DNA of 64,000 nt from Microbispora sp. H13382 (GCF_014161445.1 NZ_JABBXA010000005.1:62001-126000); one strand, 5' to 3'; shown: positions 11,800 to 20,464, counted from the first letter of the stretch. Made by a program: numbers and translations. Notes: generated by a model from the letters alone, not told the origin.

Positions 11800-13026
11800 A
11801 TGGAGCATCCCGCGGCGCTCGCAGGCCCGCCGGTCCCGTGGCGGGAGCTCGCTCGCGTGCTCGTGATCCGCCCCGACAACCTCGGCGACGTCGTGATGGC
11901 GGGCCCGGCGCTGCGGGCGCTTCGGCGGGCCGCTCCCCGGGCCCGGCTGGACCTGCTGGCCGCCCCCGCCGGCGCCGCCGCGGCCGCGCTGCTCCCCGAG
12001 GTCGACGGCGTGCTCACGGCCTCGGTCTCCTGGCAGAAGACCGGCGGGCAGGACGTTCCGGTCACCGACGACCTGGACCTCGTCGAGCGGATCGGGTGGG
12101 GCGGCTACGAGGCGGCGGTGATCCTGACCTCGTTCTCCCAGGCTCCCCGGCCGGCCGCGTATCTCTGCCGGCTCGCCGGGGTGCCCGTACGGGTCGGCAT
12201 GTCCAAGGAGTTCGGCGGGGCGGGGCTGACCCACTGGGTGCCGTCACCGCCGGACGAGACCCACCAGGTGGATCGCGCGCTGCACCTGCTCGAACGGACG
12301 GGTGTCCCCCCGGTCGAGGGCAGGCTGCGCGTGCGCGTGCCGGCGGAGGCGGCCCGTACGGCCCGCCGCCTGCTCGGCGCCGCCGCGGGCGGCCGGTCGG
12401 CCCGGGACGGTCACGGGGACGGTCACGGGGACGGCCGCGGTCATGGGGACGGCCGCGGTCATGGGGACGGCCGCGGTCATGGGGACGGCCGGGGGAGGCG
12501 GCCGTGCGCGCTGATCCTCCCCGGGGCCTCCTGCTCCGCGCGGCGGTACCCGGCCGACCGGTTCGCCCGGGTGGCCGGGCTGCTCACCGCCGCGGGGCTG
12601 CGGGTCGTCGTGGCGGGCACGGCCAGGGAGAGGCCGCTCGTCGAGCTCACCGGCGCCGGCGTGCCCGGCGCGCTCCTGCTGCCGGGCCGGCTCGACGTGC
12701 CGGTCCTGGCGGCGCTCATCGACGCCGTCGACGTGGTCGTGTGCAACAACAGCGGCGGGGCGCATCTGGCCAGCGCGCTCGGCACGCCCGTGGTCGTGCT
12801 GTTCGCCGGCACCGAGCAGGTGGAGCAGTACCGGCCGCGGTTCGGCCCGGCCTCGATCCTCACGGTGCCCACGGCGTGCTCGCCCTGCCGCCAGTTCGCC
12901 TGTCCCTTCGCCCTCGACTGCCTCGACATCCCTCCCGAGCAGGTCGCCGCCGAGGCGCTGCGCCTGGCCGACGAGCGTGGCGGACCCTGGTGGCGGGCCC
13001 CGGCGGGCATGCGGGACGCCCAATGA
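11800..13026 (+). CDS. Glycosyltransferase family 9 with a Gly-rich tandem-repeat linker
   Basis: This 408-residue GT9 enzyme starts with VLVIRPDNLGDVVMAGPALRAL, and its donor site reads VVCNNSGGAHLASALGTPVVVLF. It ends with the Cys cluster ACSPCRQFACPFALDCLD seen in many GT9 proteins. Between the two Rossmann domains, at about residues 202-232, is an inserted run of Gly/Asp/His/Arg encoded by an in-frame minisatellite. The insert falls in the interdomain linker, where it need not destroy activity. It is transcribed divergently from the GT4-GT9 pair. Confidence 0.88.
   Translation: MEHPAALAGPPVPWRELARVLVIRPDNLGDVVMAGPALRALRRAAPRARLDLLAAPAGAAAAALLPEVDGVLTASVSWQKTGGQDVPVTDDLDLVERIGWGGYEAAVILTSFSQAPRPAAYLCRLAGVPVRVGMSKEFGGAGLTHWVPSPPDETHQVDRALHLLERTGVPPVEGRLRVRVPAEAARTARRLLGAAAGGRSARDGHGDGHGDGRGHGDGRGHGDGRGHGDGRGRRPCALILPGASCSARRYPADRFARVAGLLTAAGLRVVVAGTARERPLVELTGAGVPGALLLPGRLDVPVLAALIDAVDVVVCNNSGGAHLASALGTPVVVLFAGTEQVEQYRPRFGPASILTVPTACSPCRQFACPFALDCLDIPPEQVAAEALRLADERGGPWWRAPAGMRDAQ
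12405..12494. repeat. In-frame minisatellite (18-bp and 12-bp units)
   Basis: TCACGGGGACGG occurs as short 12-bp units. It then grades into four 18-bp units of the type TCATGGGGACGGCCGCGG, at 12423, 12441, 12459 and 12477, the last one degenerate. All units are multiples of three, so copy number can change without a frameshift. Confidence 0.85.
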
Positions 13027-13132
13027 GCCGGCGGGCGGAAACGGGCGCCGTGCGGACCCCGGCTCGCCGCCCGGCTCCGGCGCGTGCGCGCGGTGGACGG
13101 ACGGCGCGCGGCGGAGCAGGCCCGGGGGCCGA

Positions 13133-13138
13133 TAGCCT
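13133..13138 (+). promoter_or_regulatory. Probable -10 box of birA (leaderless mRNA)
   Basis: TAGCCT ends six bases before the GTG start at 13145 with no ribosome site between them. Confidence 0.45.
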
Positions 13139-13144
13139 GATCGG

Positions 13145-13990
13145 GTGCCCAACTCGCCGTACGCCGATCTCGACCGTCCTCCGCTGTCGGAGACCGCGCT
13201 GACCAGGGCGCTGGTGCGCCCCGGCTCGCTGTGGTCGTCCGTACGCGTCGTCGAGCGGACCGGCTCCACCAACGCCGACCTGGCCAGGACCGTGCGCGAG
13301 AGCCCGGCCGAGGGCGCCGTGCTGGTCGCGGAGGCGCAGGAGGCCGGCCGGGGCAGGCTCGGGCGGCCGTGGACCGCGCCGACGCGCTCGGGGCTGACGT
13401 TCTCGATGCTGCTGCGGCCGGAGGTGCCGCTCGCCCGGCAGGGCTGGCTGGCGCTGCTGGTCGGCCTCGCCGCCGCCTCGGCCGTACGGCGGATCGCGGA
13501 GGTCGACGTGCGGCTCAAGTGGCCCAACGACCTGATGGTGGGGGAGCGCAAGCTCGCCGGCATCCTGGCCGAGCGGGTCGACCGCGCGGTGGTCGTCGGC
13601 ATGGGGCTCAACGTCTCGCTGCGGCGGGAGGAACTGCCCGTGGACCGGGCCACGTCCCTCGCGATCGAGGACGCCGCCTGCACCGACCGTGACCCGCTGC
13701 TGCGCGCGATCCTGCGGGAGGTCGAGTCGCACTACCGCGACTGGGTGGCCGCCGACGGCGACCCGGACGCCTCGGGCCTGCGTGCCGCCTACCTCGCCTG
13801 GTCGTCCACCGTGGGGCGGGAGGTCAGGGTCGAGCTGCCCGGCGACCGGGTGCTGACCGGCCTCGCGACCGGCGTCGACGCGTCCGGTCATCTGCTCGTA
13901 CGCGGTCAGGACGGAGACCACGCGCTCAGTGCGGGCGACGTCGTCCACGTCCGCCGTGACACGTCCGGGGAGAACGGCGCCGCGGGCTGA
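13145..13990 (+). CDS. birA: Biotin--[acetyl-CoA-carboxylase] ligase
   Basis: This 281-residue enzyme activates biotin with ATP and attaches it to the biotin carboxyl carrier domain, including that of acyl-CoA carboxylases. It has RTGSTNADL, the ligase signature EAGRGRLGRPW that binds biotinyl-AMP, and KWPNDLMVGERKLAGIL. A C-terminal SH3-like domain follows. There is no N-terminal DNA-binding domain, so it is a group I ligase and not a repressor. It starts at a GTG placed right after a TAGCCT -10 box. The carboxylase beta/epsilon genes are 11 kb away. Confidence 0.95.
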   Translation: MPNSPYADLDRPPLSETALTRALVRPGSLWSSVRVVERTGSTNADLARTVRESPAEGAVLVAEAQEAGRGRLGRPWTAPTRSGLTFSMLLRPEVPLARQGWLALLVGLAAASAVRRIAEVDVRLKWPNDLMVGERKLAGILAERVDRAVVVGMGLNVSLRREELPVDRATSLAIEDAACTDRDPLLRAILREVESHYRDWVAADGDPDASGLRAAYLAWSSTVGREVRVELPGDRVLTGLATGVDASGHLLVRGQDGDHALSAGDVVHVRRDTSGENGAAG

Positions 13991-13999
13991 CCTAAGGTC

Positions 14000-14152
14000 G
14001 TGCCTGACAAATCATGGCCCTGCTGCGCGTGGCCCAGGCGGCGCCTCGCCGCGTTGTCGTCGTCGGCCGGAGGCTCCGCTCCGGCCTCCTCCTCCGCCTT
14101 GCAATGCATCCACCTGGATCCACGCTCGCGACGGGCAGCATTTGTCAGACAC
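14000..14152. mobile_element. MITE-like element, 153 bp with terminal inverted repeats
   Basis: The sequence begins GTGCCTGACAAAT (14000-14012) and ends ATTTGTCAGACAC (14140-14152). These are inverse copies with one mismatch in 13, and weaker matching continues inward. Inside is a further hairpin around CGGAGGCTCCGCTCCGG (about 14067-14083). It has no coding capacity. It fills most of the 207-bp gap between birA and the PH-domain gene. Target duplications are not clear. Confidence 0.5.
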
Positions 14153-14197
14153 TCCCAACGCATGCAATCCACCGGCGATCGTGTCACGATTTGCGCC

Positions 14198-14710
14198 ATG
14201 GGTCTCCCTGATCAATACCTGGCCGACGGCGAGCGGATCGTTCTATCGTTCCATCCGCACTGGAAGCGGCTGATCCTGCCGTTCCTCGCCCTCCTCGTCG
14301 TGCTCGCCGCCGCCGTCGCGGCCTTCGTCTTCATCCCCGGCGACTACGAGTACGCGGGGTACGCCCGCGGCACGGTGGCCGTGGTCGCCTTCGTGGCGCT
14401 GGTCCTTTGGACGCTCATTCCCTACCTGCGCTGGGTGACGACCTCCTACACGCTGACCTCCCACCGCTTCGCGATCAGCACGGGGGTGCTGAACAAGTCG
14501 GAGGACGACATCCCGCTGGCCAAGGTCAGCAGCGTGAGCTCCGACCAGCGGCTCATTGAGCGCATTCTCGGCTGCGGCACGCTCCGGGTCGAGTCGGCGT
14601 CGGAGAAGGGCGACATCGACTACCGGGACATCCCCCAGATCCAGCGCGTACGGCACGAGCTGTTCCGGCTGGTGGAGGACGCCGCAGACGGGAACATCGA
14701 CGGGGACTGA
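14198..14710 (+). CDS. PH-domain (bPH2, YdbT-like) membrane protein
   Basis: This 170-residue protein has a short N-terminal GLPDQYLADGERIVLSFHPH segment, two hydrophobic helices (about 25-45 and 55-75), and then a bacterial PH-like domain. The motif TSYTLTSHRFAISTGVLNK and the later DIPLAKVSSVSSDQRLIERI are the hallmarks of this family. The bPH2 membrane proteins are of unclear function, possibly in membrane or envelope maintenance. The ATG at 14198 fits the family start; the frame is open upstream through the MITE-like element. Confidence 0.88.
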   Translation: MGLPDQYLADGERIVLSFHPHWKRLILPFLALLVVLAAAVAAFVFIPGDYEYAGYARGTVAVVAFVALVLWTLIPYLRWVTTSYTLTSHRFAISTGVLNKSEDDIPLAKVSSVSSDQRLIERILGCGTLRVESASEKGDIDYRDIPQIQRVRHELFRLVEDAADGNIDGD

Positions 14711-14787
14711 GCGCGGCGCGGCCCACGGGCCGCCCGGCGAAGCGAGCCCGGACGAGACGGACAAGGCAGGACACGGGGGAGGGGGAC

Positions 14788-15789
14788 GTGGACACAGGGG
14801 GGCGCCCCGGCGCCGACGACATGCGGCGGTTGTTCCTGGGGCCGCCGCCGGCCTACACGCGACGGCAGGTGGCCGAGGCGGCCGGCATCCCGCAGGACCT
14901 GGCGGCGCGGATCTGGCGGGCCCTCGGCTTCGCCACGTTCGCCGACGAGGCCGTCGCGTTCACCGAGGCCGACCTGGCGGCCCTGCACCGCATCCGCGAC
15001 CTGCTCGACGCGGAGATGCTCGACGAGCGGACCGTGATCCGCATGGCCCGGGCCCTCGGCCGTACGACCGCGCGCCTCGCCCAGTGGCAGGCCGAGATCA
15101 TGGTCGACGCGCTGATCGAGCCCGGCGCGAGGGCGGGGGAGGACGCGCTGCGGCAGGTGATGGACACGGTCAGCCGCCTGCTGCCGGACTTCGAGCAGAC
15201 GCTGGTGCACGTCTGGCGCTCCCAGCTCGCCGCGACCGCGAGCCGGCTGGTCTCCCTGGCCGAGCCCGGCGAGGACGTCCCGCCGACCCGTCCGAGGCTC
15301 GCCGTCGGGTTCGCCGACCTCGTCGCCTTCACCCGCGTGTCGCGCGAGCTGGACGAGCTGGCACTGGCCGACCTGGTCGAGGGGTTCGAGTCGCGGGCCT
15401 CCGACGTGATCGCGGCGCACGACGGGCGGCTGGTCAAGACGCTCGGCGACGAGGTGCTCTTCACCGCCGCCGACCCGCGGACCGCGGCCCGCATCGCGCT
15501 CGACCTGCTCGACGAGCTCAAACGGGACGCCGAGGGGCCGGACGTGCGGGTCGGGCTGGCGTACGGGCCGGTGCTGCCGGCCATGGGTGACGTGTTCGGC
15601 ACGACGGTCAACCTGGCGGCGCGGCTGACGGCCATCGCGCGGCCGGGAACGATCCTGGCCGACAGTGAGCTGGCCGCGGGCCTCGCCGGGGCATCCGGCG
15701 TCGACCTGGTCAAACTCCGCCGCCGTCCCGCGCGCGGGCTCGGCGTGGTGGAGCCGTATGTTCTGAGGAGATCCAGCCGAGAGAGTTGA
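14788..15789 (+). CDS. Class III adenylate/guanylate cyclase with N-terminal regulatory domain
   Basis: This 333-residue soluble cyclase makes cAMP or cGMP. The C-terminal catalytic domain (about 170-325) keeps the metal-binding Asp177 and Asp221, the purine-specifying Lys217, and the transition-state pair Asn275/Arg279 in TVNLAARL, so it should be active. Residues 20-160 resemble the autoinhibitory, pH-sensing region of mycobacterial Rv1264. They start with an HTH-like stretch ([20 protein letters not shown]). The GTG start is preceded by a GGGGGAGGGGG purine run. It stands just upstream of the mycothiol dehydrogenase gene, with a 10-bp gap. Confidence 0.9.
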   Translation: MDTGGRPGADDMRRLFLGPPPAYTRRQVAEAAGIPQDLAARIWRALGFATFADEAVAFTEADLAALHRIRDLLDAEMLDERTVIRMARALGRTTARLAQWQAEIMVDALIEPGARAGEDALRQVMDTVSRLLPDFEQTLVHVWRSQLAATASRLVSLAEPGEDVPPTRPRLAVGFADLVAFTRVSRELDELALADLVEGFESRASDVIAAHDGRLVKTLGDEVLFTAADPRTAARIALDLLDELKRDAEGPDVRVGLAYGPVLPAMGDVFGTTVNLAARLTAIARPGTILADSELAAGLAGASGVDLVKLRRRPARGLGVVEPYVLRRSSRES

Positions 15790-15799
15790 GGTGCAGGAC

Positions 15800-16885
15800 A
15801 TGCCGTACGAAGTCCAGGGCGTGGTGGCGCGCGGCAAGGGAGAGGCGGTGACGCTGGAGACGGTCGTCGTGCCGGACCCGGGGCCCGGCGAGGCGGTCGT
15901 CAACGTGCAGGCCTGCGGCGTCTGCCACACCGACCTCCACTACCGGGAGGGCGGCATCAACGACGACTTCCCGTTCCTGCTCGGCCACGAGGCCGCGGGT
16001 GTCGTCGAGGCGGTCGGCGAGGGCGTGACCGAGGTCGAGCCCGGCGACTACGTGATCCTGAACTGGCGGGCGGTGTGCGGGCAGTGCCGCGCCTGCCTGC
16101 GTGGCCGGCCGTGGTACTGCTTCAGCACCCACAATGCCGCGCAGAAGATGACACTGGCCGACGGCACCGCGCTCAGCCCGGCGCTCGGCATCGGGGCCTT
16201 CCTGGAGAAGACCCTCGTGGCGGCCGGGCAGTGCACGAAGGTCAACCCGGCGGCCAAGCCGGCCGTCGCCGGCCTGCTCGGCTGCGGCGTGATGGCCGGA
16301 CTCGGGGCCGCGATCAACACCGGCGGCGTCACACGGGGCGACACGGTCGCGGTGATCGGCTGCGGCGGCGTCGGCAACGCGGCCATCGCGGGTGCGCGTC
16401 TCGCCGGAGCCCGGACGATCGTCGCGGTCGACGTGGACGACCGCAAGCTCGACTGGGCCCGCGGCTTCGGCGCCACGCACACCGTCAACTCGCGGGACAC
16501 CGACGCGGTGGAGGCGATCCGCGACCTGACCGGCGGGTTCGGCGCGGACGTCGTGATCGAGGCGGTGGGCCGTCCCGAGACGTACAAGCAGGCCTTCTAC
16601 GCCCGCGACCTCGCCGGGACGGTCGTGCTGGTCGGCGTGCCGACCCCGGAGATGCAGCTCGAACTGCCGCTGCTCGACGTCTTCGGCCGCGGCGGAGCGC
16701 TCAAGTCGTCCTGGTACGGCGACTGCCTGCCCAGCCGGGACTTCCCCATGCTGATCGACCTCTACCTGCAGGGACGGCTCGACCTCGACGGGTTCGTCAC
16801 CGAGACCATCGGCCTCGACCAGGTCGAGGAGGCCTTCGGCAAGATGCACCGCGGGGAGGTGCTGCGGTCGGTCGTGGTGCTCTGA
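15800..16885 (+). CDS. mscR: S-(hydroxymethyl)mycothiol dehydrogenase
   Basis: This 361-residue zinc-dependent medium-chain dehydrogenase oxidises the formaldehyde adduct of mycothiol and can also reduce S-nitrosomycothiol. Catalytic zinc ligands are Cys39 (ACGVCHTD) and His63/Glu64 (GHEAAG). Structural zinc cysteines are at 93, 96, 99 and 107. The NAD site is [15 protein letters not shown]. The segment [19 protein letters not shown] is typical of the mycothiol-dependent subgroup. I chose the ATG at 15800 with GAGG upstream; a GTG nine bases earlier is possible. A strong terminator follows. Confidence 0.9.
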   Translation: MPYEVQGVVARGKGEAVTLETVVVPDPGPGEAVVNVQACGVCHTDLHYREGGINDDFPFLLGHEAAGVVEAVGEGVTEVEPGDYVILNWRAVCGQCRACLRGRPWYCFSTHNAAQKMTLADGTALSPALGIGAFLEKTLVAAGQCTKVNPAAKPAVAGLLGCGVMAGLGAAINTGGVTRGDTVAVIGCGGVGNAAIAGARLAGARTIVAVDVDDRKLDWARGFGATHTVNSRDTDAVEAIRDLTGGFGADVVIEAVGRPETYKQAFYARDLAGTVVLVGVPTPEMQLELPLLDVFGRGGALKSSWYGDCLPSRDFPMLIDLYLQGRLDLDGFVTETIGLDQVEEAFGKMHRGEVLRSVVVL

Positions 16886-16897
16886 CGCTCCCGCGAC

Positions 16898-16933
16898 GGG
16901 CGGCGCTTCCATTGCGGAGTGCCGCCCTTTTCT
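16898..16933 (+). terminator. Rho-independent terminator after the dehydrogenase gene
   Basis: GGGCGGC (16898-16904) pairs with GCCGCCC (16921-16927) and is followed directly by TTTTCT. Confidence 0.8.
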
Positions 16934-16947
16934 GTGCCTTGGATCAC

Positions 16948-16990
16948 ATAGGCAAGCCTTACCAAAGTGGGTTATCTTAGGTATGCCTAA
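16948..16990. promoter_or_regulatory. Tandem iron boxes (IdeR/DmdR-type) before bfd-bfr
   Basis: Box 1 is ATAGGCAAGCCTTA (16948-16961) and box 2 is TTAGGTATGCCTAA (16977-16990). Both resemble the IdeR half-site pattern TTAGG-N4-CCTAA and lie 29 bp apart, centre to centre. In mycobacteria, tandem boxes upstream of bfrA mediate activation by iron-loaded IdeR. The same arrangement is inferred here. Confidence 0.6.
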
Positions 16991-17019
16991 CCTTCCTGAA
17001 GATCTCTGAGAGGCGACCC

Positions 17020-17199
17020 ATGTACGTCTGCATCTGCCGCGCCGTCACCGAGAGCGAGGTGCACGACTGCATCGCCGACGGGGCGAGGACGGCTCGCCAG
17101 GTGCGGGATGCCACGGGGGCAGGGGGGGACTGCGCGTCTTGTGTCCGGAAGATCTGTGCGATCCTGAAACGGTCAGAGGACCTGGTAACCAGCGCATAG
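17020..17199 (+). CDS. bfd: Bacterioferritin-associated ferredoxin
   Basis: This small 59-residue [2Fe-2S] protein begins MYVCICRAV. Its cluster ligands are Cys4, Cys6, Cys38 and Cys41 (C-x-C ... C-x2-C), as in Bfd. Bfd delivers electrons to bacterioferritin haem to reduce and release stored iron. The bacterioferritin gene starts 13 bp downstream, so the two are one operon under the iron boxes. A GAGAGGCGACCC ribosome site precedes the ATG. Confidence 0.92.
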   Translation: MYVCICRAVTESEVHDCIADGARTARQVRDATGAGGDCASCVRKICAILKRSEDLVTSA

Positions 17200-17212
17200 A
17201 TCGAGGAAGCTT

Positions 17213-17695
17213 ATGCAGGGCGACAAAGAGATCATCGCGCTGCTCAACGAGCAGCTCACCTCCGAGCTGACCGCCATCAACCAGTACTTCCTGCACGCGA
17301 AGCTGCAGGAGAACTGGGGATATACGAAGCTCGCCGCCCTCACGCGGGCGGAGTCCATCGACGAGATGCGGCACGCGGAGGAACTCACCGACCGGATTCT
17401 GTTCCTGGAGGGTCTGCCGAACTACCAGAAGCTCAACACCCTGCACATCGGCCAGACCGTCAGGGAGCAGCTGGAAGCGGACCTTGAGCTGGAGCTGGGC
17501 GTGGTCAAGCGGCTGCGGCCGGGGATCGCCCTCATGCGGGAGCGGGGAGACATCACCTCGGCGACGCTCTTCGAGCACATCCTGGCCGACGAGGAGCACC
17601 ACATCGACTATCTGGAGACCGAGCTCGGCCTTCTGGAGAGCCTGGGCGAACAGCTGTACCTGCAGCGGTACGCGGAGCCGCCGTCGTCCTCCTGA
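17213..17695 (+). CDS. bfr: Bacterioferritin
   Basis: This 160-residue ferritin-fold protein forms a 24-mer iron store. The dinuclear ferroxidase ligands are visible: Glu18, Glu51 and His54 in SIDEMRHAEE, plus DEEHHIDYLE later. Met52 is the expected axial ligand of the intersubunit haem, so this is a true bacterioferritin and not a haem-free ferritin. It follows bfd in the same operon. A terminator lies 40 bp downstream. Confidence 0.97.
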   Translation: MQGDKEIIALLNEQLTSELTAINQYFLHAKLQENWGYTKLAALTRAESIDEMRHAEELTDRILFLEGLPNYQKLNTLHIGQTVREQLEADLELELGVVKRLRPGIALMRERGDITSATLFEHILADEEHHIDYLETELGLLESLGEQLYLQRYAEPPSSS

Positions 17696-17736
17696 ACCAC
17701 CGTCGTTCCCGGGGCTTCACGGGAATTCAGATGGAC

Positions 17737-17770
17737 AACGCCCGTCGTCATCGTTTCGGCGGGCGTTTTT
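17737..17770 (+). terminator. Rho-independent terminator after bfr
   Basis: AACGCCCG (17737-17744) pairs with CGGGCGTT (17760-17767), running into a five-T tract. Confidence 0.8.
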
Positions 17771-17878
17771 CGTACCCTCATCCGATTTCCTGCGACGATG
17801 TTCTAAATGGTCGAGAATGGGGTAGAAGATCGCGTCGCTTGCGTGCTGACTATCCCGGATTTATCAGTGTTTGCCCAG

Positions 17879-17955
17879 GTCAATTGATGGGTCAACGACA
17901 AGTCAAAAGGCGCGCTGTAGCCGGGAAACGATCGCACAAGGTCCTACGATCGCAC
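17879..17955 (+). promoter_or_regulatory. Direct repeats and -10 box before the response regulator
   Basis: GTCAA occurs at 17879, 17891 and 17902, spaced about one helical turn as OmpR-type regulators often bind. CGATCGCAC is repeated at 17929-17937 and 17947-17955. TACGAT at 17945-17950 ends six bases before the ATG, suggesting a leaderless transcript. Autoregulation is inferred. Confidence 0.35.
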
Positions 17956-17956
17956 C

Positions 17957-18625
17957 ATGACCTGCGTACTTCTCGCCGAGGATGACACCTCGATATCCGA
18001 GCCGCTGGCGCGTGCCCTGCGCCGGGAGGGCTATCAGGTGGAGGTGAGCCCGGATGGCCCGCAGGCCCTGGAGAGGGCCTTGTCGGGGGGCGTCGACCTG
18101 ATTGTTCTCGACCTCGGCCTTCCAGAGATGGATGGGCTGGAGGTCGCGCGCCGCATTCGCGCGGAGGGGCACGGGACTCCGGTCCTGATCCTCACCGCGC
18201 GCGTCGACGAAGTCGACACCGTCGTCGGCCTCGATGCCGGGGCCGACGACTACGTGACCAAGCCGTTCCGCCTGGCGGAGTTGCTCGCCCGCGTGCGGGC
18301 CCTGCTCCGGCGCGGAACATCGGAGACCCCGGTGGTGCAAGGCGTCCGCATCGACGCCGACTCGCGCCGGGCCTGGATGGGAGACAAGGAACTGCACCTG
18401 ACCACCAAGGAGTTCGATTTGCTGCGCGTGCTCGTACGGGACGCCGGCAAGGTCGTCACCCGCGAGCAGATCATGCGCGAGGTGTGGGACACGAACTGGT
18501 GGGGGTCGACGAAGACACTCGACATGCACATCTCGTGGCTGCGCCGCAAGCTCGGCGACGACGCGGCCAAGCCGCGGTACATAACGACAGTCCGAGGGGT
18601 CGGCTTCCGTTTCGAGCGCGAGTAG
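17957..18625 (+). CDS. OmpR-family response regulator
   Basis: This 222-residue regulator has an N-terminal receiver domain with the acidic pair Glu8/Asp9, phospho-acceptor Asp52 (LIVLDLGLP), Thr80 and Lys102 (YVTKPF). A winged-helix DNA-binding domain follows (about 125-222), ending in ISWLRRKLGD and YITTVRGVGFRFE. The partner kinase gene follows 35 bp downstream. The stimulus is not evident. Confidence 0.95.
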   Translation: MTCVLLAEDDTSISEPLARALRREGYQVEVSPDGPQALERALSGGVDLIVLDLGLPEMDGLEVARRIRAEGHGTPVLILTARVDEVDTVVGLDAGADDYVTKPFRLAELLARVRALLRRGTSETPVVQGVRIDADSRRAWMGDKELHLTTKEFDLLRVLVRDAGKVVTREQIMREVWDTNWWGSTKTLDMHISWLRRKLGDDAAKPRYITTVRGVGFRFERE

Positions 18626-18660
18626 CCGCCGTGGGGCGGTTGCGGGGGAGGGGCTAGCAC

Positions 18661-19929
18661 GTGCGCCGGCGCCTGCTTTCCTCCATGCTGCTCGTCGCGG
18701 TCATCGCGGTACTGCTGTTAGGCGTGCCCCTGGGCGTGGTCGTCGTGCGCTTGATCAACGACGAGGTCGCCCAGGAGCTCAGGACGGACGCGAACCGGCT
18801 GCTGCTCGGAGTGGAGTACTCCGTCAGCCAGCGGCAGGAGATCAGTCCCGACCAGCTCGCGCGGAACTACCCGGACCGGTACCTCCAGGTGTTCGTCCGC
18901 GGGAACCCGCCGATCGTCGTGGGTGCGCCTCCTCCGGCGGGCCGCGACCTGACCGAGGAGGCGCGTTCCGAGAACGGATACGTACGCGTCAGCCGTGACG
19001 CGGCCCAGATCCAACAGGACACCCAGGCGCGGCTGGTGCTCATCATGGCGCTCGCCGTCGTGGCCCTCGGGGCCGCGATCGGGCTGGCCACCGTCACCTC
19101 GCGTCGCCTGAGCCTGCCGCTCCAAGATCTCACCAGGATCGCGGAGCGGCTGGGCTCGGGCGACGCCAGGCCGAGCAGGCACCGCTACGGCATCCCGGAG
19201 CTGGATCTCGTGGCCGAGGTGCTGGACCGGAGCGCGCTGCGGATCTCCGACCTGCTCGCGCGGGAGCGCGAGTTCGCGACCGACGCCTCCCATCAGCTGC
19301 GTACGCCGCTGACCGGGCTGAGCATGCGCCTGGAGGAGATCGTCGCGGCGGCCGACCAGCCCGAGGTGGTCCGCGAGGAGGGCGAGGCGGCGGTGGTGCA
19401 GGTCGAGCGGCTGACCGCGGTGATCGACGAGCTGCTGGCCGCCGCCCGCAGGCAGCGGCACGCCCAGGCGGAGCCGATCGACGTGGACGACGTGGTGGGG
19501 CAGCAGATCGTCGAGTGGGAGCCCGCGTTCCGCCGGGCCCACAGGTCGCTGGTGCTCGCGGGCGACCGCGGCCTGCGCGCCCTCGGCACGACCGGCGGGC
19601 TCAGCCAGGTGCTGTCCACCCTGCTGGAGAACTCCCTGAAGCACGGCGACGGCGTGCTGACGATCAACACATCGAGTACGGGCAGGTCTGTGGTGATCGA
19701 GGTGGCCGACGAGGGCCCGGGCATCCCGGAGGCCCTCGGCCACCGGGTGTTCGAGCGGAGCGTGAGCGGAGGAGGCGGCACGGGCCTGGGGCTCACCCTC
19801 GCCCGCGCGCTGGTCGCGGCCGACGGCGGGCGGCTGGAGCTCGTCAAGCGCCGCCCGGCGACCTTCGCCATCTTCTTACGGCACACCCGCGACAACGACC
19901 GTCACCGGGTGGTGAGCGGCCCCGCGTGA
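18661..19929 (+). CDS. Sensor histidine kinase (two TTA codons)
   Basis: This 422-residue membrane kinase has transmembrane segments at about 8-30 and 124-146 around a small extracytoplasmic sensor region. A HAMP-like linker follows, then the H-box FATDASHQLRTPLTGL with phospho-accepting His211. The ATPase domain has N-box LENSLKHG, G1 EVADEGPGIPE and GGGGTGLGLTLARAL. It pairs with the upstream OmpR-type regulator. Leucine codons TTA at 18718-18720 and 19876-19878 are notable in this GC context and could make translation depend on the bldA-type leucyl-tRNA. The start is GTG. Confidence 0.93.
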   Translation: MRRRLLSSMLLVAVIAVLLLGVPLGVVVVRLINDEVAQELRTDANRLLLGVEYSVSQRQEISPDQLARNYPDRYLQVFVRGNPPIVVGAPPPAGRDLTEEARSENGYVRVSRDAAQIQQDTQARLVLIMALAVVALGAAIGLATVTSRRLSLPLQDLTRIAERLGSGDARPSRHRYGIPELDLVAEVLDRSALRISDLLAREREFATDASHQLRTPLTGLSMRLEEIVAAADQPEVVREEGEAAVVQVERLTAVIDELLAAARRQRHAQAEPIDVDDVVGQQIVEWEPAFRRAHRSLVLAGDRGLRALGTTGGLSQVLSTLLENSLKHGDGVLTINTSSTGRSVVIEVADEGPGIPEALGHRVFERSVSGGGGTGLGLTLARALVAADGGRLELVKRRPATFAIFLRHTRDNDRHRVVSGPA

Positions 19930-19936
19930 CGGGGTT

Positions 19937-20464
19937 TCAGCGGGTGGCGAGGGGGTCGACCTGGGCCTTCACCTCGGGGTGGGGCCGTGCGCCGGCCCCC
20001 TCCACGATTTCCTCGGCCAGTTGAGGGGCCGCCAGGAACACCCACTTCTTGTAGGACCAGAAGCGGAACAACGTGCCCAACCCGATGCCGACGAACTGGG
20101 CGATGTTGTAGCTCAGCGCGTCGTGCAGGCCCAGCGAGTACGTCACGAAGCCGATGGTGAGCAGCGGGGGCAGCAGCCCGATGCCGTTCAGCACGAAGAA
20201 CAGCACGTACTCGCGCGCCAGGCCGCTCTGCTCCCGATGACGGTAGGTCCAGAAGCGGTTGCCCATGTACGCGAACGAGGCGGCGACGATCGTGGCGAAG
20301 ACCTTCGAAGACAGCGGACCCAGGCCGACGCCGAACCGCAGCAGGTTGGTGCCGCCGAAGTCGATGACGAACGCGATCGCGCCCACCAGGCCGAACTTGA
20401 TCAACTCGTGGATGAGCGCGGCGAACCGCTCGTAGGCGCTTCGAAGAAACTGCACGTCCCGCAC
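19937..20464 (-). CDS. GtrA-family membrane protein
   Basis: This 175-residue protein has four hydrophobic helices of the GtrA fold. The motifs LIKFGLVGAIAFVIDFGGTNLL, SFAYMGNRFWTYR and FRFWSYKKWVF are characteristic. GtrA proteins are thought to flip polyprenyl-linked sugars across the membrane in glycan modification. It converges on the kinase gene with only seven bases between stops. A glycosyltransferase partner is not adjacent. Confidence 0.9.
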   Translation of the reverse strand: MRDVQFLRSAYERFAALIHELIKFGLVGAIAFVIDFGGTNLLRFGVGLGPLSSKVFATIVAASFAYMGNRFWTYRHREQSGLAREYVLFFVLNGIGLLPPLLTIGFVTYSLGLHDALSYNIAQFVGIGLGTLFRFWSYKKWVFLAAPQLAEEIVEGAGARPHPEVKAQVDPLATR

